From an uncultured Roseovarius sp. (GTDB taxonomy: Bacteria > Pseudomonadota > Alphaproteobacteria > Rhodobacterales > Rhodobacteraceae), in assembly GCA_913055965.1 (NCBI GenBank), contig CAJXKX010000107.1, positions 1 to 6,948 of the forward strand: a DNA stretch of 6,948 nucleotides, read 5' to 3'. The position numbers and the translations under genes are program-made. Of this stretch, positions 1 to 5,193 are shown in pieces. The first letter of the stretch is position 1. The number at the start of each line of letters is the position of its first letter. The notes beneath the pieces were generated by a model that saw only the letters and a program-made list of their open reading frames with translations, had not been told where the DNA came from and made no database searches.

Positions 1-2
1 CC

Positions 3-1424
3 TCAGGCCGCCGAACCCCCCACCGTCAGCCCGCCGATCAGCACCGAGGGCTGGCCCACGCCCACCGGCACCCATTGCCCCTGCTTGCCGCAGGTGCCCA
101 TGCCGGGGTCGAGGGCCATGTCGTTGCCGAGGCCGCGGATCTTCTGCAGCGCCGTCGCCCCGTCGCCGATCAGGGTGGCGCCCTTGACCGGCGCGCCCAC
201 CTTGCCGTTTTTCACGCGATACGCCTCGGTGCAGGAAAAGACGAACTTGCCGTTGGTGATGTCCACCTGCCCGCCGCCAAAGCCCACGGCATAGATGCCG
301 TCCTTCATCTCCGCGACGAGATCGCCCGGCGTGGCGTCGCCGCCCAGCATGTAGGTGTTGGTCATGCGCGGCATGGGGGCGTGGGCGTAGCTCTCGCGGC
401 GGCCGTTGCCGGTGGGGGCCACGCCCATCAGGCGGGCATTCTGGCGGTCCTGCATGTAGCCCGTGAGGATGCCGTCCTCGATCAGGGTGGTGCGGTGCGA
501 GGGCGTGCCCTCGTCGTCGAAGGTGAGCGAGCCGCGCCGGTCCGGCAGGGTGCCGTCGTCGAGCACGGTGACGCCGGGGGCGGCGATCCTCTGGCCCATG
601 AGACCGGCGAAGGCCGACGAGCCCTTGCGGTTGAAATCGCCCTCGAGCCCGTGGCCGATGGCCTCGTGCAGCAGGATGCCGGGCCAGCCGGGGCCGAGCA
701 CGACGTCCATCACGCCCGCGGGCGCGTCCTCGGCCGAAAGGTTGACCAGCGCGATGCGCAGCGCCTCGCGCGCCCGCGCCTGCCAGTCGGCGGGGTCGAT
801 CAGCCCGTCCATCCCGAGCCGCCCGCCGCCGCCCGCGCTGCCCTGTTCGCGGCGGCCCTGCGCCTCGACGATGACCGAGACGGTGAGCCGGGTCATGGGG
901 CGCGTGTCGCGCAGCTCCTGCCCGTCGGGGCGCAGGATCACCACCTCCTGATGCGCGGCGGCGAGCGAGGCGGTGACCTGCACCACGCGGGGGTCGAGAT
1001 CGCGGGCGAAGGCGTCGATCTCGCGCAGGGTCTCGATCTTGACCGGAAAGCCCGCGCCCGCGATCGGGTCGGCGTCGGTATAAAGGCGGCGGTTGGTGGG
1101 CTCGGGGCCCGCCGCGAGCGTGGCCCCGCCCGCGCCCACGGCGAGGCGCGCGGTCTCGACCGCGCGGGCGAGCGCGGGGGCGCTGATGTCCGAGGAATGG
1201 GCATAGCCCGTCACCTCGCCGCGCACCGCGCGCAGGCCGAACCCCTCGGACGCATCGTAGCTGGCGGTGCGCAGCCGCCCGTCGTCGAAGCTCAGCGCCT
1301 CGGCGCGGCGGCGTTCGAGGAACAGTTCGCCATCGTCGGCGCCATCGGTGGCCGCGCGCAGATGCCGCAGCGCCGCATCGCGGTCGAGCAGCGTCTCGAA
1401 GGGGCGGAAGGGGCTGTCTGTCAT
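3..1424 (-). CDS. tldD: TldD, metalloprotease subunit of the TldD/TldE complex
   Basis: Complete 473-residue protein of the TldD/PmbA family, about the usual TldD length. In this family TldD and TldE (PmbA) form a cytoplasmic heterodimeric zinc protease that degrades unfolded peptides and, in some hosts, matures ribosomally made peptides such as microcins. TldD carries the active site. The sequence shows the HExxxH motif as HEAIGH (residues 253-258) followed by GLEGDF, and the conserved C-terminal GTCGKQGQ with Cys445, expected to be the third metal ligand. The glycine-rich GFGGGQVDITNGKF stretch is at about 381-394. I chose the ATG at 1424 (MTDSPFRPFE) because an AGGA sits 9 nt upstream (complement of 1434-1437). 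Upstream in-frame ATGs at 1478 and 1523 would add a non-conserved basic tail and run through the regulatory palindrome. It is divergent from ctaC and functionally unrelated to the oxidase cluster; the tldE partner is not in the window. Confidence 0.96.
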   Translation of the reverse strand: MTDSPFRPFETLLDRDAALRHLRAATDGADDGELFLERRRAEALSFDDGRLRTASYDASEGFGLRAVRGEVTGYAHSSDISAPALARAVETARLAVGAGGATLAAGPEPTNRRLYTDADPIAGAGFPVKIETLREIDAFARDLDPRVVQVTASLAAAHQEVVILRPDGQELRDTRPMTRLTVSVIVEAQGRREQGSAGGGGRLGMDGLIDPADWQARAREALRIALVNLSAEDAPAGVMDVVLGPGWPGILLHEAIGHGLEGDFNRKGSSAFAGLMGQRIAAPGVTVLDDGTLPDRRGSLTFDDEGTPSHRTTLIEDGILTGYMQDRQNARLMGVAPTGNGRRESYAHAPMPRMTNTYMLGGDATPGDLVAEMKDGIYAVGFGGGQVDITNGKFVFSCTEAYRVKNGKVGAPVKGATLIGDGATALQKIRGLGNDMALDPGMGTCGKQGQWVPVGVGQPSVLIGGLTVGGSAA

Positions 1425-1469
1425 GGCGTCGGGTCCTGTATGCGAGGGTGTGCGACGGATCGGCGCAGC

Positions 1470-1483
1470 TTGACCCATGTCAA
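1470..1483. promoter_or_regulatory. FNR/FixK/Dnr-type operator, perfect inverted repeat TTGAC-CCAT-GTCAA
   Basis: The 14-bp site TTGACCCATGTCAA is a perfect 5-4-5 inverted repeat and matches the TTGA-N6-TCAA consensus bound by CRP/FNR-superfamily regulators (FnrL, FixK, Dnr types). It lies in the tldD-ctaC divergent region, its centre about 52 bp from the tldD start codon and about 155 bp from the ctaC start codon. FNR-family control of terminal oxidases by oxygen is well established in this group, so the site may lower or tune aa3 oxidase expression when oxygen falls. On the minus strand it contains a perfect TTGACA (complement of 1478-1483), which could be the tldD -35, so occupation could also repress tldD. 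Which gene it controls, and in which direction, is inference. Confidence 0.7.
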
Positions 1484-1631
1484 AAAAGCGTCTGTTTGCC
1501 GCAATGGTCTTTCTTGTCGTCACGCTCAGAATATGGTTTTACACGTCTCCAAGACAACGGCGTTCCGCCATCGCCCGGCCCGTCCGGGCATGGGCCGAGA
1601 CATGAACCGCTTCAACCGACCAGGGTGCACA
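1484..1631 (+). promoter_or_regulatory. ctaC promoter and 5' leader region (exact promoter uncertain)
   Basis: This non-coding stretch must hold the start site for the oxidase cluster. The part from about 1491 to 1558 is clearly more AT-rich than its surroundings, as expected of a promoter. The best sigma70-like pair I can find is TTGTCG (1514-1519) with TTTTAC (1537-1542) at 17-bp spacing; both are weak matches, so treat it only as a candidate. If it is used, the transcript has a leader of about 80 nt, and the FNR-type box would be centred roughly 70 bp upstream of the start, an activator-like rather than promoter-blocking position. An AGGG (1622-1625) placed 6 nt before the ATG at 1632 serves as the ribosome binding site. 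I see no reading frame worth calling here. Confidence 0.35.
1573..1596 (+). other. Two mutually exclusive short hairpins in the ctaC leader
   Basis: GCCCGG (1573-1578) pairs with CCGGGC (1584-1589) around a 5-nt loop. Alternatively GGCCC (1577-1581) pairs with GGGCC (1592-1596). The two stems share bases, so they cannot form together. They end about 35 nt before the ctaC start codon. In such GC-rich DNA short stems arise often by chance and there is no T-tract, so a regulatory role is only a possibility. Confidence 0.25.
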
Positions 1632-2519
1632 ATGCGACTTACCCCCAGCCTCATGGCCGCCATGGCCGCTCTTATCGCTCTTCCCGCCCGCGCGCAGGAG
1701 GTCGTCGGCGTGCCCATCCAGGGCGGCACCGGCTTTCAGCCCGCGGCGACCGAGCTTGCCCGCGACCTGCAATGGCTCGACGGGGCGATCAACGTCATCA
1801 TCATCGCGATCACGCTGTTCGTCGTGGCGCTGCTGGCCTTCGTGATCGTGCGCTACAACCGCCGGTCCAACCCGAACCCGGCGAAATTCACCCACAACAC
1901 GCCCATCGAGATCGCCTGGACCATCGTGCCGATCCTGATCCTGGTGTTCATCGGGGCCAATTCGCTGCCGATCCTGTTCAAGCAGCAGGAAATCCCCGAG
2001 GGCGAGATCAACATCAAGGTGACCGGCTACCAGTGGTACTGGGGCTATGAGTACACCGATCACGAGTTCGCCTTCGACAGCTACATGATCGGCGCGCCCG
2101 CGACCGGCGGCGACAACCGGCTGACGCCCGAGGTCGAGGCGCAGCTGATCGAGGCGGGCTACAGCCGCGACGAGTTCCTGCTGGCCACGGATACCGCCGT
2201 CGTCGTGCCGGTTGGCAAGACCGTGGTCATGACCGTGACCGGAGCCGACGTGATCCATAGCTGGACCATCCCCGCCTTTGGCGTGAAGCAGGACGCGGTG
2301 CCGGGGCGCCTGGCGCAGCTGTGGTTCGAGGCCGAGAAGGAAGGCGTCTATTTCGGCCAGTGTTCGGAGCTTTGCGGGCAGGCGCATGCCTACATGCCGA
2401 TCACCGTCAAGGTGGTGAGCGAAGAGGAATACGCCGCTTGGCTGGAAGGCGCGATCGAGGAATACGCGGGCGATCCCTCGACGCTGCCGGGGGCCGTGCA
2501 GGTCGCCTCGGCCGACTGA
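1632..2519 (+). CDS. ctaC: Cytochrome c oxidase subunit II, aa3-type, CuA-bearing
   Basis: The 295-residue precursor of subunit II accepts electrons from cytochrome c through the binuclear CuA centre and passes them to heme a in subunit I. A signal peptide covers residues 1-21 with an ALPARA|Q cleavage site; mature Paracoccus-type subunit II also begins with Gln, and no lipobox cysteine is present. TM1 is about 53-75 and TM2 about 95-116, followed by a periplasmic cupredoxin domain. All CuA ligands are present: His209 (VIHSW), Cys244, Glu246, Cys248, His252 and Met255 in CSELCGQAHAYM. The aromatic patch QWYWGYE (134-140) is the usual electron-entry region, and Glu93 (TPIEIAW) matches the K-pathway entrance glutamate. 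The frame stays open far upstream, antisense to tldD, but the signal peptide and RBS support the ATG at 1632; an in-frame ATG at 1602 is the alternative and would add ten residues before the signal peptide. It is the first gene of the oxidase cluster. Confidence 0.97.
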   Translation: MRLTPSLMAAMAALIALPARAQEVVGVPIQGGTGFQPAATELARDLQWLDGAINVIIIAITLFVVALLAFVIVRYNRRSNPNPAKFTHNTPIEIAWTIVPILILVFIGANSLPILFKQQEIPEGEINIKVTGYQWYWGYEYTDHEFAFDSYMIGAPATGGDNRLTPEVEAQLIEAGYSRDEFLLATDTAVVVPVGKTVVMTVTGADVIHSWTIPAFGVKQDAVPGRLAQLWFEAEKEGVYFGQCSELCGQAHAYMPITVKVVSEEEYAAWLEGAIEEYAGDPSTLPGAVQVASAD

Positions 2520-2525
2520 CCCACA

Positions 2526-2568
2526 GGCGGTGCGGGGCACGCGGCGCGCGCGTGCCGCCCGCGCCGCC
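2526..2568 (+). other. Long GC-rich hairpin between ctaC and ctaB
   Basis: The 69-nt gap between ctaC and ctaB is mostly one inverted repeat. Bases 2526-2535 pair with 2559-2568 (nine Watson-Crick pairs plus one G-U). After a 2-nt bulge (2557-2558), 2536-2543 pair with 2549-2556 (eight perfect pairs) around the 5-nt loop GCGCG. That gives an 18-pair stem directly after the ctaC stop codon. No T-tract follows, so it does not look like an intrinsic terminator. A likely role is mRNA stabilisation or processing that keeps the subunit II message more abundant than the downstream assembly-factor message, or partial attenuation. The structure is read directly from the sequence; the role is inferred. 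Confidence 0.6.
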
Positions 2569-2588
2569 GCTATCGAGATGAGCGAGAC

Positions 2589-3536
2589 ATGAGCGACGCG
2601 AGCCTCAATCAAGCCAGCACCGCGCAGCCCGGAGAGGCCGGCTTTGGTGATTTCTTCGCGCTGCTGAAGCCGCGGGTGATGGTGCTGGTGGTCTTTACCG
2701 CGCTGGTGGGCCTGCTGGCCGCGCCGGTGGCGCTGCACCCGGTCGAGGCGCTGGCCACGATCCTGTTCATCGCCGTGGGCGGGGGTGCGGCGGGCGCGCT
2801 CAACATGTGGTGGGAATCGGATATCGACGCGGTGATGAAGCGCACCGCAAGGCGGCCCATCCCGGCGGGCAAGGTGACGCGCGACGAGGCGTTCGCCTTC
2901 GGGATCACGCTGGCGGCGTTCTCGGTGGTGATGCTTTGGCTGGCCACCAACGCGCTGGCGGCCGCGATCCTGGCGTTCACCATCTTTTTCTACGTCGTCA
3001 TCTACACCATCGGGCTCAAGCGCTGGACGCCGCAGAACATCGTCATCGGCGGGGCCGCCGGGGCGTTTCCGCCGATGATCGGCTGGGCGGCGGCGACGGG
3101 CACGGTGAGCCTCGAATCGGTGCTGATGTTCGCGCTGATCTTCATGTGGACGCCGCCGCATTTCTGGGCGCTGGCGCTGTTCATGCGGGGCGATTACGAC
3201 AACGCGGGCGTGCCGATGCTGACCGTGACGCATGGCCGCCGCGCGACGCGCATACATATTCTCGTCTACACCGTGCTGCTGGCGGCGCTGGCGCTGGGGG
3301 CGGGCTTCACGCAGATCGGCGGGCCGGTCTACCTGGCCGTGGCACTGGTGTTCAACGCGCTCTTCCTGCGCGACGCGGTGGCGATCTGGCGGCGCGACGA
3401 GGCGATGGCCGAGGCCGACAATTACCGCGTCGAGAAACGCGCCTTCCGGCTGTCGCTGTGGTACCTCTTCGCGCATTTCACCGCGATCCTCGCCGAGGCG
3501 GCGTTGCGGGGCGCGGGTCTCGGGGGCTGGGCATGA
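2589..3536 (+). CDS. ctaB: Heme O synthase (protoheme IX farnesyltransferase)
   Basis: The 315-residue UbiA-superfamily integral membrane prenyltransferase (Cox10/CyoE family) attaches a farnesyl group to protoheme IX to give heme O, which heme A synthase then converts to heme A for aa3 oxidase. The first aspartate-rich motif is NMWWESDIDAVMKRTARRP (residues 72-90; Asn72, Asp78, Asp80, Arg85, Arg89), which binds the prenyl diphosphate through Mg2+. Further family signatures are Leu143-Lys-Arg145, NIVIGGAAGAFPPMIGW (150-166), WTPPHFWALAL (187-197) and DYDNAGVPM (202-210). Seven to nine hydrophobic segments run through the chain. The start at 2589 gives the expected hydrophilic N-terminal tail before LLKPRVM; the ATG at 2578 is out of frame. 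Its stop overlaps the start of the next small gene (ATGA at 3533-3536). Confidence 0.96.
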   Translation: MSDASLNQASTAQPGEAGFGDFFALLKPRVMVLVVFTALVGLLAAPVALHPVEALATILFIAVGGGAAGALNMWWESDIDAVMKRTARRPIPAGKVTRDEAFAFGITLAAFSVVMLWLATNALAAAILAFTIFFYVVIYTIGLKRWTPQNIVIGGAAGAFPPMIGWAAATGTVSLESVLMFALIFMWTPPHFWALALFMRGDYDNAGVPMLTVTHGRRATRIHILVYTVLLAALALGAGFTQIGGPVYLAVALVFNALFLRDAVAIWRRDEAMAEADNYRVEKRAFRLSLWYLFAHFTAILAEAALRGAGLGGWA

Positions 3537-3697
3537 GCTTTCGCGAGGAACATGAGCTTCACAAGCGCCGCTTCGGCCGCAATCTCGGGCTGGGGCTTGT
3601 CCTCGCGGGGTTCGTGGCGCTGGTGTTCGGGCTGACCGTGGCCAAGGTCTCGACCGAGGATTTCCGGATGCCCACGCAGCAGGGGGAGGGCTACTGA
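3533..3697 (+). CDS. Small single-TM protein of the cta operon, probable oxidase assembly factor
   Basis: A 54-residue protein begins at an ATG that overlaps the ctaB stop (ATGA) and ends in a TGA sharing one base with the ctaG start (TGATG). The tight packing on both sides, and the known presence of a small ORF between ctaB and ctaG in Paracoccus-type cta operons, make it a real gene. Residues 1-16 are charged and basic (EEHELHKRRFGR), 17-39 form one TM helix, and 40-54 are a polar tail (STEDFRMPTQQ). The positive-inside rule puts the N-terminus in the cytoplasm and the C-terminus in the periplasm. There is no cysteine and no obvious metal or heme site; the single histidines are in the cytoplasmic part. 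Resemblance to mitochondrial COA3 is discussed under findings. Function is unproven, but position implies a role in oxidase biogenesis or as a small accessory subunit. Confidence 0.85.
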   Translation: MSFREEHELHKRRFGRNLGLGLVLAGFVALVFGLTVAKVSTEDFRMPTQQGEGY

Positions 3698-4278
3698 TGG
3701 CGATGGACGGCAAGACGAAAACCCTCGCGCAGACCGTGGGCGTGGTGGTGCTGATGGGCGGGCTCGCCTGGGCCTCGGTGCCGTTCTACGACTGGTTCTG
3801 CCGCGTCACCGGGTTCGGCGGCGTGACCGGGGTGTCGGACGTGGCGAGCGAGGACATCCTCGACCAGACCATCAAGGTGCGTTTCGACGCGAGCCGCGAG
3901 CGCGGCATGCCGTGGGAGTTCAAGCCGGTCGAGCGCGAGATGGAAATCCGCATCGGCGAGACGGGGCTGGCCTTCTACGAGGCCTACAACCCGACAGACC
4001 GCGTTGTCGCCGGATCGGCGAGCTACAACGTGGCCCCTTACGAGGCGGGCGGTTTCTTTACCAAGATCGACTGCTTCTGCTTTGAAGAGCAGGTGCTGCA
4101 GCCCGGCGAGCGGGTGCAGATGCCGGTGACCTTCTACGTCGATCCCGAGATCGTGGACGACCGCGAGGGGCAGTATATCCACACGATCACGCTGGGCTAT
4201 ACGTTCCACGAGATCGACCTGCCGGAAAGCCACGCGGCGCTTGCGCCGGAAGAAACAGACGATACAAGGCTGAACTGA
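3697..4278 (+). CDS. ctaG: Cox11-type copper chaperone for CuB of cytochrome c oxidase
   Basis: The 193-residue CtaG/Cox11 protein delivers Cu(I) to the CuB site of subunit I during assembly. It has a short cytoplasmic N-terminus, one TM helix (about 10-28) and a periplasmic immunoglobulin-like domain. Signature residues are VPFYDWFCRVTGFGG (28-42, Cys35 of the conserved F-C-x-x-T-G-F/Y-G-G block) and CFCF (126-129), whose Cys126 and Cys128 bind copper. The conserved C-terminal block FYVDPEI...ITLGYTFHE is present. The purine-rich AGGGGGAGGG (3681-3690) lies 6 nt before the ATG at 3697, supporting this start over Met3 at 3703. The start overlaps the small ORF stop by one base, so translation is probably coupled. 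Length and motifs are normal for the family. Confidence 0.96.
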   Translation: MAMDGKTKTLAQTVGVVVLMGGLAWASVPFYDWFCRVTGFGGVTGVSDVASEDILDQTIKVRFDASRERGMPWEFKPVEREMEIRIGETGLAFYEAYNPTDRVVAGSASYNVAPYEAGGFFTKIDCFCFEEQVLQPGERVQMPVTFYVDPEIVDDREGQYIHTITLGYTFHEIDLPESHAALAPEETDDTRLN

Positions 4279-4287
4279 GCCTGCGAC

Positions 4288-4295
4288 GAGGGAAG
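4288..4295 (+). promoter_or_regulatory. Strong Shine-Dalgarno site for ctaE
   Basis: GAGGGAAG lies 8 nt upstream of the ctaE ATG in the 25-nt ctaG-ctaE gap. It is one of the better ribosome binding sites in the cluster and fits the need to make the structural subunit in larger amounts than the assembly factor encoded just upstream. Confidence 0.6.
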
Positions 4296-4303
4296 AGACC
4301 GAG

Positions 4304-5104
4304 ATGGCACATACCAAGAATCACGACTACCACATCCTACCCCCTTCCATCTGGCCGCTGCTCGGCGCGCTGGCGGGGTTCGTCATGCTGTTCGGGGCGG
4401 TGCTGTGGATGCATGACAGCGGTCCGTGGATGTTCCTCGCCGGGTTCGTCGGCGTGCTCTACGTGATGTTCGGCTGGTGGGCGGACGTGGTCCACGAGGG
4501 CGAGACCGGCGACCACACGCCGGTGGTGCGGATCGGGCTGCGCTACGGCTTCATCATGTTCATCATGTCCGAGGTGATGTTCTTTGCCGCGTGGTTCTGG
4601 AGCTTCTTCAAGCATGCCATGTACCCGATGGGCGCGGAATCGCCGATGGTCGATGGCGTCTGGCCCCCCGCCGGGATCGAAACCTTCGATCCCTGGCACC
4701 TGCCGCTGATCAACACGCTGATCCTCTTGTGCTCGGGCTGCGCCGCGACCTGGGCGCACCACGCGCTGGTGCACGAGAACAACCGGCAGGACGTGAAATG
4801 GGGCCTGATCATCGCCATCGCGCTGGGCGTGATCTTCACCGGCTTCCAGGCCTATGAATACAGCCACGCCGCCTTCGGCTTCTCGGGCAATATCTACGGG
4901 GCCAACTTCTTCATGGCCACCGGCTTTCACGGGGCGCATGTGATCATCGGCACGATCTTCCTGTTCGTCTGCCTGCTGCGGATCATGAAGGGGCATTTCA
5001 CGCCGCAGCAGCATGTGGGCTTCGAGGCTGCCGCGTGGTACTGGCACTTCGTCGACGTGGTCTGGCTGTTCCTCTTTGCGGCGGTCTACGTCTGGGGCGG
5101 CTGA
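4304..5104 (+). CDS. ctaE: Cytochrome c oxidase subunit III
   Basis: The 266-residue, seven-TM subunit III of aa3-type oxidase binds lipid, stabilises the catalytic core against turnover inactivation and supports proton uptake into the D pathway. Predicted TM segments are about 15-35, 41-60, 82-106, 133-155, 166-186, 203-226 and 244-263. Family landmarks include the N-terminal HDYHILPPS, the conserved membrane glutamate Glu90 in MSEVMFF (the DCCD-reactive position known from the family), WPPAGIE (120-126), ATGFHGAHVIIGT (205-217) and AWYWHFVDVVWLFLF (244-258). It is full length with no missing key residue. It follows ctaG by 25 nt and is the last gene before the terminator-like element. Confidence 0.97.
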   Translation: MAHTKNHDYHILPPSIWPLLGALAGFVMLFGAVLWMHDSGPWMFLAGFVGVLYVMFGWWADVVHEGETGDHTPVVRIGLRYGFIMFIMSEVMFFAAWFWSFFKHAMYPMGAESPMVDGVWPPAGIETFDPWHLPLINTLILLCSGCAATWAHHALVHENNRQDVKWGLIIAIALGVIFTGFQAYEYSHAAFGFSGNIYGANFFMATGFHGAHVIIGTIFLFVCLLRIMKGHFTPQQHVGFEAAAWYWHFVDVVWLFLFAAVYVWGG

Positions 5105-5120
5105 CGGAGCATCGCCTGTC

Positions 5121-5182
5121 GCGCGAGAGTATTTTTGGCAAGATGAAGATGCGGGGGGATCGCTCCTCCGCATTTTCCTTTT
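5121..5182 (+). repeat. Probable dispersed Rhodobacterales intergenic element (GAGTATTTTTGGCAAGATGAAG type)
   Basis: The ctaE-surf1 gap contains an AT-rich core, GAGTATTTTTGG (5127-5138) followed by CAAGATGAAGAT (5139-5150), that stands out sharply from the GC-rich background. I recognise close variants of this string as frequent in intergenic regions of many Rhodobacterales genomes; this is recollection, not a search result. There is one copy in the window. The 3' half is a hairpin with a T-tract (annotated separately), so the unit looks like a composite of a conserved single-stranded-type motif plus a terminator. No terminal repeats or transposase are seen, so it is not an insertion sequence. 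Confidence 0.5.
5149..5182 (+). terminator. Putative intrinsic terminator after ctaE
   Basis: ATGCGGGGGG (5149-5158) pairs with TCCTCCGCAT (5164-5173), giving ten consecutive pairs including two G-U, around the 5-nt loop ATCGC. The T-rich run TTTTCCTTTT (5173-5182) follows at once. This has the form of a rho-independent terminator and lies between the structural oxidase genes and surf1-thrC. Read-through may be partial, since surf1 starts only 11 nt after the T-tract. Confidence 0.6.
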
Positions 5183-5193
5183 GAGAGTGGATC

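Noticed and set aside
1425..1523. Upstream ATG starts (1478, 1523) that would lengthen TldD
   Set aside because: They would place the FNR-type palindrome inside the coding region and add a tail absent from typical TldD; the ATG at 1424 has a properly spaced AGGA.
75..1631. Long plus-strand open frame running through tldD into ctaC, which would give an 814-residue fused protein
   Set aside because: The part before 1632 is antisense to tldD and has low-complexity Arg/Ala/Gly/Val-rich composition typical of GC-rich shadow frames; a normal signal peptide starts at 1632.
1602..1631. In-frame ATG at 1602 as the ctaC start
   Set aside because: It would put ten polar and basic residues before an already complete signal peptide, and its ribosome binding site is no better than the AGGG before 1632. 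It cannot be fully excluded.
1539..3713. 724-codon minus-strand open frame across ctaC and ctaB
   Set aside because: It is opposite two clearly conserved genes and its translation is Arg/His/Asp-rich with no recognisable domain; an antisense shadow caused by codon bias.
5163..5169. CTCCTCC anti-Shine-Dalgarno-like motif as in Rhodobacter CcsR-type small RNAs
   Set aside because: Those RNAs expose repeated CCUCCUCCC motifs in hairpin loops; here a single imperfect copy is buried in the 3' arm of the terminator stem.
4337..5173. 278-codon minus-strand open frame opposite ctaE
   Set aside because: Shadow of the seven-TM subunit III gene; the composition is rich in His, Arg, Asp and Glu as expected for the complement of a membrane protein gene.
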